A stretch of 64,000 nucleotides of DNA from Metabacillus schmidteae (GCF_903166545.1 NZ_CAESCH010000002.1:186001-250000), one strand, 5' to 3'; positions 7,701 to 16,379 are shown, counted from the stretch's first letter. Notes: generated from the sequence alone by a model not told the origin. Numbers and translations are program-made.

Positions 7701-8975
7701 CAATCACTTAGCATTGATAATAATCAGTTGAAAGATCTATCCTTCTTACAAGGAATGAAAAACTTAACGGATATCACCTTACAGAACAACGGTATTAAAG
7801 ATATCTCAGCCTTATCGTCATTAACAAAACTAGCTATTGTTAATCTGGCAAACAATCAAATAAAAGATCTATCACCATTGCTTGCGTCAAAAAGCAACCT
7901 TTTTATGCTTGATTTAACAGGAAATCCAGTTGAGGATCTTTCACTTTTAGCTCAGTTTGAAAACCTGTCAGATCTCATTTTAGATGAAACAAATGTAACG
8001 GATTTATCTCCATTACTAGAATTATATAATCTGATGTTTTTATCTCTATATGGAGTACCATTAGATGAAGAGGCTCAGAATGTAATTGATGAATTAAAGC
8101 AATATGATGTTCAGGTCAATCTTGATGTCGATAACACTCCGGAGCTTTATCTTGATGAGGTTACTGAAACAACCATTTCCGTTTCATGGGATCCAATGAT
8201 GCCACATGATTTACCAGCGGAAAACGGAGTATACAAGCTAAACCTTTATACAAACGAAGGTGAGAATTTAGAACAAGAAATCGAGTTGTCAGGCGCCGAA
8301 ACAAATTACCAATTTACTGACCTTAAACCAAATACCACTTATTATGTGGAAGTTATGGTTGAATCAGCTGAGTATTATGGCTACTTGTTCGGAGATGTCA
8401 AAACATTGCCTGTCGAAGGATCTGTGAAAGATGTTAGTTTATATGTGTATGACACAGAAGAAGAGCCTGCAGTTGACGTCATGTTCGATTTATACGGAAT
8501 TGATCCTGACACAGAAGAACAATACTTCTACGGATGGTCTGATGAAGACGGTATGCTGTGGGATCATACAGGAGAAGACGCTGTTGATTTATTCACTCTT
8601 CCAGTTGGAATGTATGAAATTGTCTTTACTACAGCAGATGAAGAGGAAATCGTCTTTCAGTTTGAAATTGAGACGGATGAAGAGTATATCGAAAAACCGA
8701 TTTTCTTTTTTTTACATGCAGAAGATGATGAACAAACACCACCGGTAGTTGTGCCTGATGGAGATAAACAGCAAACAGGATCGAAGCCAAATAAAGTAAA
8801 CAAACCAAGTCAACCAGACACAGTGAACATTGAAAAAACGAAGAAAAATACAGAAAGTAAAAAGAATCAATTACCGGAAACAGCAACAATGATCTATAAT
8901 CTTCTCTTAATAGGGTTGATTGTAGTGGCATTCGGTAGTGCCATTTTGTTTATACAAAAAAGAAAGAGTGCATAA
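4785..8975 (+). CDS. Internalin-like LRR / fibronectin type III surface protein with LPETA sortase signal
   Basis: A 1396-residue wall-anchored protein. It starts with TTG preceded by AGGAGG. A signal peptide covers residues 1-29 (cut near VDA). Fibronectin-like strands follow at about 30-120 and 132-211, then a KEEVKEE linker (218-232). Three blocks of SDS22/internalin-type leucine-rich repeats (about 260-436, 545-776, 880-1112; pattern LtnLtxLxLxxNxIkDlspL) each open with a capping helix (PDSALKRVIKRQLGI type) and are separated by fibronectin-like domains (449-535, 786-869, 1117-1209). A transthyretin/Cna-B-like domain (1212-1314) precedes LPETA at about 1363, a hydrophobic helix and a KRKSA tail. 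The architecture implies a surface adhesin or scaffold; the ligand is unknown. No sortase gene is in the window. Confidence 0.9.
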   Translation: MKNRFVTLLLVFTLLFSIFVPFVQSVDAEESNSITILPAVSTEEGIQLQWKTVTTASDEESFSVAKNNEELSVESIKQLSTVLNEQKEMERTYQLLDTDVVEDGEYIYTVEKTGETPIQTEPLTVTYQNNAQEIIVHIKDITETSMNVSWSEVQQAESYQLIVNGKSIDSFDKATSHELQGLTSGTSYSVNLRAIQKEKVVTEASQTVRTKEAVVKAEVKEEVKEEVKEEPKSTSNEIQTQGKLSSKQINIAATETVSIPDSALKRVIKRQLGIQSEEITVQDMEQLTELDASYENIKNLTGLEKAVNLTKLELAGNEIKNADPLKDLTKLEYLDISYYLGSKVEFLTKLLNLKTLILADTLVKDLNPISGLFKLETLDISFTGVTDLSPLAGLTSLKDINISYLELDTIMPLKDLSLATITMYGDRYFLLKEEVAAFEKANVDILHDDYFNVYISSIKANENKAVVKWEYEGEEEVDEYQIKVDGKVATVSADEHTYTVNDLTANTNYQVEILALNSEGAQIGQATESFQTLSTAIGEKVVFNDPLLEKAIKNEFGLDRDIVESDMKHLKELSLERKRITDLTGLEKATNLEYLYLSANKITNIEQLASLKNLEYLYLDRNPISDFSPLRELTNIISLGLGDTGVKDLSFLANLQRLEDLSLENNQLKSLATLPSLNGLTYLSLNLNKLSSLEGIEKLNHLTTLYVDENPITSIEGLEQLQSLTDLSLSFTSLESIDRLVDMENIDYLSLYGIDLTGISGAMKVIETLQNRGVTVEYEGNEEEEWFDVYVGGVTEDFIKLYIDYYGEKEIATYEVYVNGKLKETLPGDESYLKLQKLKPNTEYEIEVHAYDAQKELLFSRTVTETTWDAPIGEVIPFKDQNLHELIKAELGLERDVQESDMEYLHSLYLYEEDIQDLTGLEYATNLSEFYVYGNSTALDLKPLVQLPSLYYLSIDDTPIKDYSVLKSIKKLQSLSIDNNQLKDLSFLQGMKNLTDITLQNNGIKDISALSSLTKLAIVNLANNQIKDLSPLLASKSNLFMLDLTGNPVEDLSLLAQFENLSDLILDETNVTDLSPLLELYNLMFLSLYGVPLDEEAQNVIDELKQYDVQVNLDVDNTPELYLDEVTETTISVSWDPMMPHDLPAENGVYKLNLYTNEGENLEQEIELSGAETNYQFTDLKPNTTYYVEVMVESAEYYGYLFGDVKTLPVEGSVKDVSLYVYDTEEEPAVDVMFDLYGIDPDTEEQYFYGWSDEDGMLWDHTGEDAVDLFTLPVGMYEIVFTTADEEEIVFQFEIETDEEYIEKPIFFFLHAEDDEQTPPVVVPDGDKQQTGSKPNKVNKPSQPDTVNIEKTKKNTESKKNQLPETATMIYNLLLIGLIVVAFGSAILFIQKRKSA

Positions 8976-8980
8976 TGTGA

Positions 8981-9006
8981 AAAAGGGAGCTTAGGCTCCC
9001 TTTTTT
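8981..9006 (+). terminator. Terminator of the LRR surface protein gene
   Basis: AAGGGAGC TTAG GCTCCCTT followed by T residues, right after the stop codon. Confidence 0.9.
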
Positions 9007-9162
9007 CTATGCTTTTGCTTTCGGCCTCGTGCTTACTAGGTATCAAAATTACTAATATAGAAGAATTTCTACTAAAGAAATTTACATTTTAGCCGAAATA
9101 AAAAATGGACGAAAAATTATTTGTGGAAGCTTAGAAAGAAATCATTAAAAGGAGAAATACTT

Positions 9163-9741
9163 ATGATAGGTCAGGAGTTAACATCTCATTTACAACATGT
9201 ACAAAAACTACTTGCAACCTTGATGAGTGGCTATGAAGACTATCAGTCAAGAAAGAGCCATGTAATAGAACCTTCAATTCCTTTGAAACAACACCTATTG
9301 TATATAACAGGTATAATTACCGCTATATTGATCGTAACCCTATCTCTAAGTGCTTTTCTTAATGCTGCAAAGCTAATTGTTTTTTCTATTGCAGTTGGTC
9401 AAATGGTTCTGGCGATTGGTGTATATATTCTTGTCATGAGGAAGATTATAAAGGATCATCACAAACGGCAAGGAAAGTCTCAGGTAAAATTCAAATCGCC
9501 TATGTCGATTTATGAGCTTGATCAGCTCCGATTTAAAATACTACAGGATTTGGCCAAATCACCAATTCCGCCTGCGCATATTACACCTACATCAGTCAAA
9601 AAAATGCTCATGCTAGTTGAGAGTGGAATGTGTATTTCGTTGGATGAATGTCTTGCCAATATTGAAAAAAGCACAAGTGAACCTAAACACATTGAAGAGC
9701 TTGAAATAATAGAGCATCTACAAATGATTTCCTACCATTAA
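9163..9741 (+). CDS. Two-span membrane protein of unknown function
   Basis: 192 residues starting at ATG 9163, chosen because AAAGGAG sits 8 bases upstream; an in-frame TTG at 9121 has no ribosome site. A soluble N-terminal part (about 40 residues) is followed by two hydrophobic segments (LLYITGIITAILIVTLSLSA and IVFSIAVGQMVLAIGVYILV) and a C-terminal cytoplasmic-type domain of about 90 residues (MSIYELDQLRFKILQDLAKS; IEELEIIEHLQM). I do not recognise a family. It lies between the wall-anchored LRR protein and the SGNH hydrolase, so an envelope role is plausible but unproven. Confidence 0.68.
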   Translation: MIGQELTSHLQHVQKLLATLMSGYEDYQSRKSHVIEPSIPLKQHLLYITGIITAILIVTLSLSAFLNAAKLIVFSIAVGQMVLAIGVYILVMRKIIKDHHKRQGKSQVKFKSPMSIYELDQLRFKILQDLAKSPIPPAHITPTSVKKMLMLVESGMCISLDECLANIEKSTSEPKHIEELEIIEHLQMISYH

Positions 9742-9819
9742 CTTGGAAATAACTTATAGATTTTTATAGTTTGTGTGTGTATAATTTACTTGGAAATGTC
9801 GAAAATTGGGGGATGTATC

Positions 9820-10590
9820 GTGAAAAAGGTATGGGTTTTAGTTACACTTATTGTGTGCGGAGCTGCAATTATATTTGGCAATATTCATTGGAATCAAAAA
9901 ATATCTGCACAGGGTGAGCAAACTGCTGTAAAAGTGGAGTCTGTAGAAAAGGCAGAAGAAACGCAAACACCATCAAAGGTATTAGCATATACGGCAAATC
10001 TACCTGAAAATGTACAAGCTAAAATAAAAAAAGCTATAGACTCTAAAGAGCCGGTAAAGCTTGTCATATATGGAACATCAGAAGTTGAAGGTACATGGAT
10101 TGATTCATTTAAAAAAGAACTAACTGCTGCTTATGGTGAGGATGTTTTCGAGGTCATGGCTATATCAACAGGTAACAATTCCACACGTGAGCTAGTAAAT
10201 GAAAAAATGTACGAAGAAATCAATAAGCTAAGTCCGGATATCTTATTATTTGAAGCACCGATGTTAAAAGATAATGGAAACGTTGGAATTACGAATACAC
10301 TAACAAATCTTGAAGAAATGTTTGAGTCTTGGCAAGAGGCCAACGAGGGGCTTGTTTTAATGATCCAGCCATCACAGCCATTGTATAATGCTACTTATTA
10401 TCCTAGTGAAGTGAGTCAATTAGAAGATTTTGCTGTGAAAAATAAATTCATTTATTTAAATCATTGGGAGAATTGGCCTGAGCTTGATAATGCTGAGATG
10501 AAAAACTACTTAAATAAAGATAGTGAAGTAAACGAAAAGGGATTTGGTGTTTGGGCAGATTATTTAATTGGATATTTTGTTGCGGAATAG
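9820..10590 (+). CDS. SGNH/GDSL-type hydrolase, membrane-anchored
   Basis: 256 residues starting at GTG 9820 (GGGGGA just upstream); the in-frame ATG at 9775 lacks a ribosome site. An N-terminal hydrophobic segment (VWVLVTLIVCGAAIIFGNI) anchors or exports it. After a linker, KLVIYGTSEVEGTWIDSF gives the block I nucleophile motif (Gly-x-Ser), ISTGNNST resembles a later Gly block, and PDILLFEAPMLKDN the following block. The C-terminal FGVWADYLIGYF may carry block V remnants, but the canonical DxxH is not evident, so activity is uncertain. Such proteins often accompany exopolysaccharide clusters, where they deacetylate or modify acyl groups. It sits directly before the polysaccharide genes and has its own terminator. 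Confidence 0.62.
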   Translation: MKKVWVLVTLIVCGAAIIFGNIHWNQKISAQGEQTAVKVESVEKAEETQTPSKVLAYTANLPENVQAKIKKAIDSKEPVKLVIYGTSEVEGTWIDSFKKELTAAYGEDVFEVMAISTGNNSTRELVNEKMYEEINKLSPDILLFEAPMLKDNGNVGITNTLTNLEEMFESWQEANEGLVLMIQPSQPLYNATYYPSEVSQLEDFAVKNKFIYLNHWENWPELDNAEMKNYLNKDSEVNEKGFGVWADYLIGYFVAE

Positions 10591-10619
10591 ACACAGGAGA
10601 GGATCCTGTGTTTTTTTTT
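10591..10619 (+). terminator. Terminator after the SGNH hydrolase
   Basis: ACACAGGA / TCCTGTGT stem with a 5-base loop and a run of nine T residues, starting right after the stop codon. Confidence 0.9.
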
Positions 10620-10744
10620 ATTGAAAAAAGGGCATAGCTTCAGGGTAATGAGAGGTTGTTCAACTGCAATAGCAATTTTTTGTGATCTGTAGATATTCAT
10701 AAAAGGAAAATTTACATAACTTTAACAAAACCATAAGGACACCT

Positions 10745-10769
10745 AAACATCATATATATTATGATGTTT
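10745..10769. promoter_or_regulatory. Perfect 10-bp inverted repeat upstream of ugd (operator-like)
   Basis: AAACATCATA (10745-10754), a TATAT centre, then TATGATGTTT (10760-10769). It lies about 180 bases ahead of the ugd start in a 356-base gene-free stretch that otherwise holds the terminator of the previous gene and three TAGGTAG motifs (about 10785, 10872, 10929). There is no T run, so a terminator is unlikely; a DNA-binding dimer site is the simplest reading. Confidence 0.5.
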
Positions 10770-10946
10770 GCATAAATAAAAATATAGGTAGTTTTGTAAA
10801 TGTTAGTTAAATGAGGGACAAGATTCAAATGGGACTGCTTATACCTAATTTTATTATTAATACAATGAAACTAGGTAGAGTTTGTTACACCTTTAAATGT
10901 AGATAAAGCAAAGAACAATGATAAATCTAGGTAGGGAGGGGTTTTT

Positions 10947-12278
10947 ATGAAAATTACTGTTGCGGGTACAGGGTATGTAGGGTTGGTTACTGGAATTTGT
11001 TTAGCTGAAGTAGGTCATGATGTTATATGTATTGATATTGATCATGCCAAAATAAATACTTTGAAAAGTGGAAAATCACCTATATATGAGCCAGGCCTAG
11101 AAGAGCTCCTTCAAAAGAATTTAACTATTGGTAAACTTACATTCACAACAGATCCAAAGCAAGCCTATCTAAATACGAACATTATTATTGTAGCAGTAGG
11201 TACACCTGAGAATAATGATGGATCTGCTAATTTAACATATATAGAGAATGTTTGTCGAAAAATTGCAGTGAATATTGATCAAGATATTATTATCATTACG
11301 AAGAGTACAGTACCTGTAGGTACGAATGATCGACTTTATGAAATTATTAATAATACAAAACCTGATTGTCTTAAAATAAACGTGGTATCTAACCCCGAGT
11401 TTTTAAGAGAGGGGTCAGCAATTAAGGATATGTTTCACGGTGATCGTATCGTAATAGGTGCATCTGATCCTAATGTTGCTAGAATTGTTGAAGAAATGTA
11501 TCGTCCTTTTAACATACCTGTCCTTCACACTGATATTAAAAGTGCGGAGATGATTAAATATGCATCAAATGCTTTTTTAGCTACTAAAATTAGTTTTATT
11601 AATGAGATTGCTAGCATCTGTGAAAAGGTAGGAGCAAATATAGAAGATGTCGCAAACGGTATAGGGAAAGACAAGAGAATAGGCGATAAATTTTTACAAG
11701 CTGGAATAGGGTATGGCGGCTCTTGCTTTCCGAAAGATACAAAAGCTCTAGTTCAAATTGCAGGAAATGTTAAGCATAAATTTGAGTTACTAGAGTCTGT
11801 GATTAGAGTAAATAATCAGCAACAGACTAAATTATTTGCTAAGGCAAAAAGTGATATCGGGAACTTTACTGGAAAGAAAGTAGCAATACTTGGAGCTTCA
11901 TTTAAACCTAATACAGATGACATAAGGGAATCTGCTTCACTTATTATGATTGATGAATTAGTAAAAAATGATGCGGACGTTCATGTTTATGACCCTATAG
12001 CTCTCGAGAATCTGTCAAAGGTATTTGGTGATAAAATTACATATTGCCTTACATATCAAGATGCTTTAAAGGCTGCAAATATTGCATTTCTCCTTACAGA
12101 GTGGGAACAAATAAAAATGATTCCTTTATCAGTTTATGTGGATTTAATGGAAGAGGCAATTCTATATGATGGGAGAAACTGCTATTCTATAAACGCTGCA
12201 GAGAAGTTTCCTTTAAATTATATTTCAATTGGTAGGAAGTCGATCTATCATTTGAAGTTATTAGATATATCTGATTGA
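10947..12278 (+). CDS. ugd: UDP-glucose 6-dehydrogenase
   Basis: Oxidises UDP-glucose to UDP-glucuronate with two NAD+ in the cytoplasm. The 443 residues include an N-terminal Rossmann fold (MKITVAGTGYVGLVTG), a central dimerisation helix (EMIKYASNAFLATKISFINE), the catalytic cysteine motif GIGYGGSCFPKD with C260, and a C-terminal UDP-binding domain (LGASFKPNTDDIRES). This matches the usual length of TuaD/YwqF. The start ATG is preceded by GGGAGGGG. It opens the polysaccharide block and is followed, from a separate promoter, by gtaB, which makes its substrate. UDP-GlcA suggests an acidic wall polymer, as in teichuronic acid. The paralogous family member at 17671 acts on UDP-ManNAc. Confidence 0.94.
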   Translation: MKITVAGTGYVGLVTGICLAEVGHDVICIDIDHAKINTLKSGKSPIYEPGLEELLQKNLTIGKLTFTTDPKQAYLNTNIIIVAVGTPENNDGSANLTYIENVCRKIAVNIDQDIIIITKSTVPVGTNDRLYEIINNTKPDCLKINVVSNPEFLREGSAIKDMFHGDRIVIGASDPNVARIVEEMYRPFNIPVLHTDIKSAEMIKYASNAFLATKISFINEIASICEKVGANIEDVANGIGKDKRIGDKFLQAGIGYGGSCFPKDTKALVQIAGNVKHKFELLESVIRVNNQQQTKLFAKAKSDIGNFTGKKVAILGASFKPNTDDIRESASLIMIDELVKNDADVHVYDPIALENLSKVFGDKITYCLTYQDALKAANIAFLLTEWEQIKMIPLSVYVDLMEEAILYDGRNCYSINAAEKFPLNYISIGRKSIYHLKLLDISD

Positions 12279-12386
12279 TTATAATGGCTAGAAATTGCTT
12301 CGTGTTGAATTATCGGGGCTTTTGTTATATAAAGTAGCCCCCTGATTGAAAAAATTAATAAAAGGGAAAGACTGGTATATGGAAAG

Positions 12387-12415
12387 TTGTTGAAGGGTTG
12401 AATTTCATGTAATAT
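12387..12415 (+). promoter_or_regulatory. Sigma-A promoter for gtaB
   Basis: TTGTTG (12387-12392), a 17-base spacer, TATAAT-like TAATAT (12410-12415), 34 bases ahead of the start codon. Confidence 0.6.
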
Positions 12416-12449
12416 AAATAGTGAATCTTAACTTTTTGGAGGTGGGGAT

Positions 12450-13349
12450 TTGAAAGTAAGAAAAGCCATCATTCCTGCTGCAGGACTTGGTACACGATTT
12501 TTACCAGCAACGAAAGCTCAACCGAAAGAGATGCTTCCTATTGTAGATAAGCCAACTATCCAATATATAGTGGAGGAAGCTGTAAAATCCGGTATAGAGG
12601 ATATTATTATTATAAGTGGACGAGGCAAAAGGGCGATTGAAGACCATTTTGATAAGTCATATGAATTAGAAGAGACATTAGTGAAAAAAGAGAAGTATGA
12701 TATGCTTGAAGAGGTACAAAGTATTTCCAATTTGGCTAATATTCATTATATTCGTCAGAAAGAACCAAAGGGACTTGGTCATGCAATATCATGTGCTAGC
12801 CAATTTATCGGAGATGAACCATTTGCCGTATTATTGGGTGACGATATTATGAATGATAATGGAGACACTCCTGCATTAAAACAGCTGATTGATATTTATG
12901 AGAGATCTCAATTACCAGTTGTAGGAGTCAAGCAGGTCCCAACAGAAGACGTTTCAAAGTACGGGATTGTAGCAATTAAGAAGGATAGAGAAGACCGGAA
13001 CATTCTTGAAGTGGAAACATTAGTCGAAAAGCCAAAAGCAGAAAACGCTCCTTCAAACTTGGCTATTATGGGTAGATATGTATTAACTCCTGGTATATTT
13101 GAATTGTTACGAAATCAAAAGCCTGGTTCAGGTGGGGAAATTCAACTAACAGACGCGATTTGTGAGCTTAATAAACATCAACAGGTACTAGCAACCGAGT
13201 TAATAGGTGATCGTTATGATGTTGGAGATAAATTTGGATTTATTAAAGCAACGATTGATTTTGCCCTCCAGCGAAGTGACCTGAAGGAAAATGTATTTGC
13301 CTATCTTCAGGAAGTAATAGAAAAAAGTGCAGAAGTGAAAAAAGTATAA
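12450..13349 (+). CDS. gtaB: UTP-glucose-1-phosphate uridylyltransferase
   Basis: Makes UDP-glucose from glucose-1-phosphate and UTP. The 299 residues show the nucleotidyltransferase signature [19 protein letters not shown] at residues 4-22, the lysine-containing [20 protein letters not shown], the sugar/metal segment VLLGDDIM and the GalU-type [20 protein letters not shown] and [10 protein letters not shown]. The length equals B. subtilis GtaB (YngB is a paralogue). The start is TTG at 12450, after GGAGGTGGGG. Its own promoter and a following hairpin suggest a single-gene unit. It supplies UDP-glucose for Ugd just upstream. Confidence 0.94.
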   Translation: MKVRKAIIPAAGLGTRFLPATKAQPKEMLPIVDKPTIQYIVEEAVKSGIEDIIIISGRGKRAIEDHFDKSYELEETLVKKEKYDMLEEVQSISNLANIHYIRQKEPKGLGHAISCASQFIGDEPFAVLLGDDIMNDNGDTPALKQLIDIYERSQLPVVGVKQVPTEDVSKYGIVAIKKDREDRNILEVETLVEKPKAENAPSNLAIMGRYVLTPGIFELLRNQKPGSGGEIQLTDAICELNKHQQVLATELIGDRYDVGDKFGFIKATIDFALQRSDLKENVFAYLQEVIEKSAEVKKV

Positions 13350-13351
13350 TA

Positions 13352-13403
13352 GAGAAGGCTTATTTGTTACTCTGTATATGGAGTAATTGAATGAGTCTTC
13401 TTT
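13352..13403 (+). terminator. Terminator-like hairpin after gtaB
   Basis: AGAAGGCTTA...TTACTC pairs with GAGTAA...TGAGTCTTCT around tgtatatg and is followed by a short T-rich tract. The stem has internal bulges, so confidence is moderate. Confidence 0.55.
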
Positions 13404-13530
13404 TCCTATTTATACATTCATTTATTTTTTATGGTTACAATAGTATAAAACCGAGTAAGATAAACTGATCTTTAAAGAGGTATTGAGAATTAAAGTTTTG
13501 TTACAAAATGTCTAAACTTGTATGAAAAGC

Positions 13531-13559
13531 TTGAAAGGTTATTTTAAAATCGTTAATAT
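13531..13559 (+). promoter_or_regulatory. Sigma-A promoter for the ABC exporter-glycosyltransferase operon
   Basis: TTGAAA (13531-13536), a 17-base spacer and TAATAT (13554-13559), about 60 bases ahead of the permease start. The seven genes that follow are tightly packed to 24035. Confidence 0.65.
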
Positions 13560-13619
13560 TAGATATTGGAATCAGAATTGAATTAACGCGTTCTAGAAAT
13601 ATCTTAAGGAGTAAAACGA

Positions 13620-14399
13620 ATGTTTAAACAGGTTTTTAAAGATATCCATTCACATAAGGACCTAATTCTGCATTTAACGATGACAGATTTTAAAAATAAT
13701 TCTGCAAGAACTTATTTAGGTTTCTTATGGTGGATCCTTGATCCCATTTTATATATGGGGATTTTCTATTTGCTTGTGCAAGTTATTCTTCAAAGAGGTG
13801 GACCTGATTACTCAGTTTATCTGTTTACAGGTTTAATTCCTTTAAAGTGGGCAACTGCCTGTATTGTTGATTCTACTAATTCTATCGCATCAAATGCACG
13901 AATCATACAGCAAGTATATGTTCCGAAAGTTGTGTTTATATCGGTTAGACTGCTTGTTAATACCTTTAAATTTTTAATAAGTGCGGTAGTATTGTTTTTA
14001 TTTTTATGGCTATACGGAATTGATCTTAATCTTAATGCGTTACAATTTATTCCAATTATGATAGTGAATGCACTATTTTTATTCTCTATCATGACATTTT
14101 TAGCTCACATCGGTGTGTTCATTAGAGATGTGAAGAATGCAATGCAATATATAGCTCGTATATTACTATATCTGTCACCTGTGATGTTTTCACTTGACCA
14201 GGTTCCGGAAAAATATGTTCCAATTTTGCTTTTAAACCCACTATCAACTTTATTGACTTCATATAGAGATGTATTATTATATGGGAGAAGTCCGGATTGG
14301 TCACATCTTCTCTTATTATTACTCATTTCGTTCGTATTGTTGTTCTTAGGGTTAAGAGTCATCATGAAAAATGAAAAAGAATATGCCAAGGTGATATAA
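13620..14399 (+). CDS. Polysaccharide / teichoic acid ABC exporter, permease subunit
   Basis: The 259-residue protein belongs to the ABC-2 membrane family (TagG/Wzm). A short amphipathic N-terminus (FKDIHSHKDLILHLTMTDFK) with the typical NNSARTYLGFLWWILDPI motif is followed by about six transmembrane segments. With the ATPase encoded next it would flip a completed lipid-linked polymer across the membrane. The start follows AAGGAG. Its last base overlaps the next start (TAATG), implying translational coupling. It opens an operon whose promoter lies at 13531. Confidence 0.9.
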   Translation: MFKQVFKDIHSHKDLILHLTMTDFKNNSARTYLGFLWWILDPILYMGIFYLLVQVILQRGGPDYSVYLFTGLIPLKWATACIVDSTNSIASNARIIQQVYVPKVVFISVRLLVNTFKFLISAVVLFLFLWLYGIDLNLNALQFIPIMIVNALFLFSIMTFLAHIGVFIRDVKNAMQYIARILLYLSPVMFSLDQVPEKYVPILLLNPLSTLLTSYRDVLLYGRSPDWSHLLLLLLISFVLLFLGLRVIMKNEKEYAKVI

Positions 14400-15121
14400 T
14401 GAGCGAATCTATTATAGAATTAAATGACATCTGGATTTCATATCCAGAAGAGACAAAACAGCCGATTAAAAAATTATTTCATAGACATCGTGATCGTTTT
14501 TGGGCAATAAAGGGAGTCAACTTTGAAGTGAAAAAGGGTGAAGTACTTGGTATTATTGGGCGGAACGGCTCAGGGAAAAGTACACTTCTAAAGCTTTTGA
14601 GTGGTCTGATTTCTCCAGATAAAGGAGATTTCCACCTTAATAATAATGAGCGACCAGTTTTGCTTTCTTTAGGAGCAGGTTTTCAGCCCGAGCTTTCAGG
14701 TATCGAAAATATTTATCTGAATGCCTTACTATTAGGGCACAAGAAGAAGGATGTTGACAAAAGTTTAGATGAGATCATTGAGTTTTCTGAACTAGGGGAT
14801 TTCATTTATAAACCTGTTCGTACATATTCATCTGGTATGCGCTCTAGACTGGCATTTTCAACAGCAATATCTCTTGATCCTGAAATTCTATTAATTGATG
14901 AGGTGTTAGGGGTAGGAGATGCTGCCTTTCAGAAGAAATGTAGAGAAGCTATTACGCAGAAAATAAATGAAAATAGAACGGTTATTTTAGTAACTCACTC
15001 ATCTTCTCTAGTAAAAAGCATTTGTGACCGAGTTGTGTGGATTCACCTTGGGGAACAAAAGGCTGTAGGAGAAGCAAGTGAAATCGTGCCTCAATATGAT
15101 GCCTTTATGAAGGGTAACTAA
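14399..15121 (+). CDS. Polysaccharide / teichoic acid ABC exporter, ATPase subunit
   Basis: The 240-residue ATPase is TagH/Wzt-like. The N-terminal IELNDIWISYPEETKQPIKK stretch is typical of this subfamily. Walker A is GIIGRNGSGKSTL, the signature is TYSSGMRSRLAF, Walker B is EILLIDEVLGVGD, and the switch histidine is in VTHSS. It lacks the extra C-terminal domain seen in B. subtilis TagH (about 527 residues) and in Wzt proteins that recognise a modified chain end, so export is probably not coupled to a terminal carbohydrate-binding step. It pairs with the permease by a one-base overlap. Confidence 0.92.
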   Translation: MSESIIELNDIWISYPEETKQPIKKLFHRHRDRFWAIKGVNFEVKKGEVLGIIGRNGSGKSTLLKLLSGLISPDKGDFHLNNNERPVLLSLGAGFQPELSGIENIYLNALLLGHKKKDVDKSLDEIIEFSELGDFIYKPVRTYSSGMRSRLAFSTAISLDPEILLIDEVLGVGDAAFQKKCREAITQKINENRTVILVTHSSSLVKSICDRVVWIHLGEQKAVGEASEIVPQYDAFMKGN

Positions 15122-15122
15122 A

Positions 15123-16379
15123 ATGAAAATCTTAATGCTCTTGTACAAAGATATTCATTACGATGCAAGGGTGCAACGTGAGGCACTTGCTCTTGCAGAG
15201 GCAGGATACAAAGTAACAATTGCATGTGTAAAGGAATATAATGAAGAGCCCCCAACTATTCATTCAAATATTAATTACCTTCGCATTCCAATTTCTGTGA
15301 AAAGCGCAAAACAGAAATTCGCCATTCAGGATAGTGGTACTGGAAAAGGTAATTCAAATTTGCTGAAAGGTGTTCTTCTAAAGGTAGTCCGGCATCCATT
15401 CATAAAGCTGCTAAAAGATTATCTTGCTTATTATGAATTTTATAAAAAGATAAAGGCAAGTATTAAAGTCTCTAGCTTTAATGCTATTCATTGCCATGAT
15501 TTAAATACACTTTGGCAAGGAACATTACTGTCAAGGAAAATAGGGTATCAGCGTTTGGTATATGATTCACATGAGCTTTTCAATGAAATGGCTGGCAGAA
15601 ATAAAGTTGATCGCTCTGTTGGATATATTGTTGAAAGAAGGTTGTTTTCTCAAATCGACCATTTCATAACTGTAAATTCATTTATGTTGCAACAGTTTCA
15701 GATTAACTATGAAAATAAGCCTTCTACCATTATTCAAAATATTCCTATCTCACCTGATAAAAGGATAAAAAGTCCTTCAAAGAATTATTGGAGAACCAAA
15801 TATTCTATACTAGACACAGATGTTGTGTTACTTTATCAGGGGGGTCTTAATCCCCATCGTGGAATTGAAGATTGTATTATGGCACTTGAGGAACTTCCGA
15901 TAAGATTCAAGCTGGTATTAATGGGACAAGGTAGACTTGTAGGAGAGTTGAGAGATATTGTGAAAAACCTTAATCTTCAAGATAGGGTATTTTTCCATGA
16001 ACAAGTACCTGCCAACGATGTCCTTTCGTATACAAAGCAAGCGGATATTGGATTAGTTATGTATAGAAATACATCAAAGAATAACTATTTTTCAACACCG
16101 AATAAAATCTTTGAATACTTACAGGCTGAGATTCCAACAGTGGCATCTAACCATCCGGGAAAATCGTATATTGTTGAAAAGTATGGAACTGGTATATGTG
16201 TTGAGGAAACCCCAGAGGCTATTGCAGAGGGAGTATTACAAATTGAAGAAAATAGAAAGCAGTATATTATGAATTGCATGAACCATAAGGATGACCTCAC
16301 TTGGGATAATGAAAAAGTAAAGTTGGTTTCCCTGTACAATAGTCTATTGAGCAACCAACAATTGGGGGACTTAACATAA
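15123..16379 (+). CDS. Glycosyltransferase, GT4-type (GT-B fold)
   Basis: 418 residues. The N-terminal acceptor domain begins KILMLLYKDIHYDARVQREA, includes IHCHDLNTLWQG and YDSHELF, and the C-terminal nucleotide-sugar domain contains VLLYQGGLNPHRGIEDCI, KLVLMGQG and the EX7E-like segment FSTPNKIFEYLQAEIPTVAS. These are Glycos_transf_1/GT4 features and predict a cytoplasmic retaining enzyme. The donor cannot be named. It starts one base after the exporter ATPase and overlaps the next glycosyltransferase by one base, so it works in the same polymer pathway. The two neighbouring enzymes are similar (IHCHDLNT versus YHAHDLNT) and probably arose by duplication. Confidence 0.88.
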   Translation: MKILMLLYKDIHYDARVQREALALAEAGYKVTIACVKEYNEEPPTIHSNINYLRIPISVKSAKQKFAIQDSGTGKGNSNLLKGVLLKVVRHPFIKLLKDYLAYYEFYKKIKASIKVSSFNAIHCHDLNTLWQGTLLSRKIGYQRLVYDSHELFNEMAGRNKVDRSVGYIVERRLFSQIDHFITVNSFMLQQFQINYENKPSTIIQNIPISPDKRIKSPSKNYWRTKYSILDTDVVLLYQGGLNPHRGIEDCIMALEELPIRFKLVLMGQGRLVGELRDIVKNLNLQDRVFFHEQVPANDVLSYTKQADIGLVMYRNTSKNNYFSTPNKIFEYLQAEIPTVASNHPGKSYIVEKYGTGICVEETPEAIAEGVLQIEENRKQYIMNCMNHKDDLTWDNEKVKLVSLYNSLLSNQQLGDLT

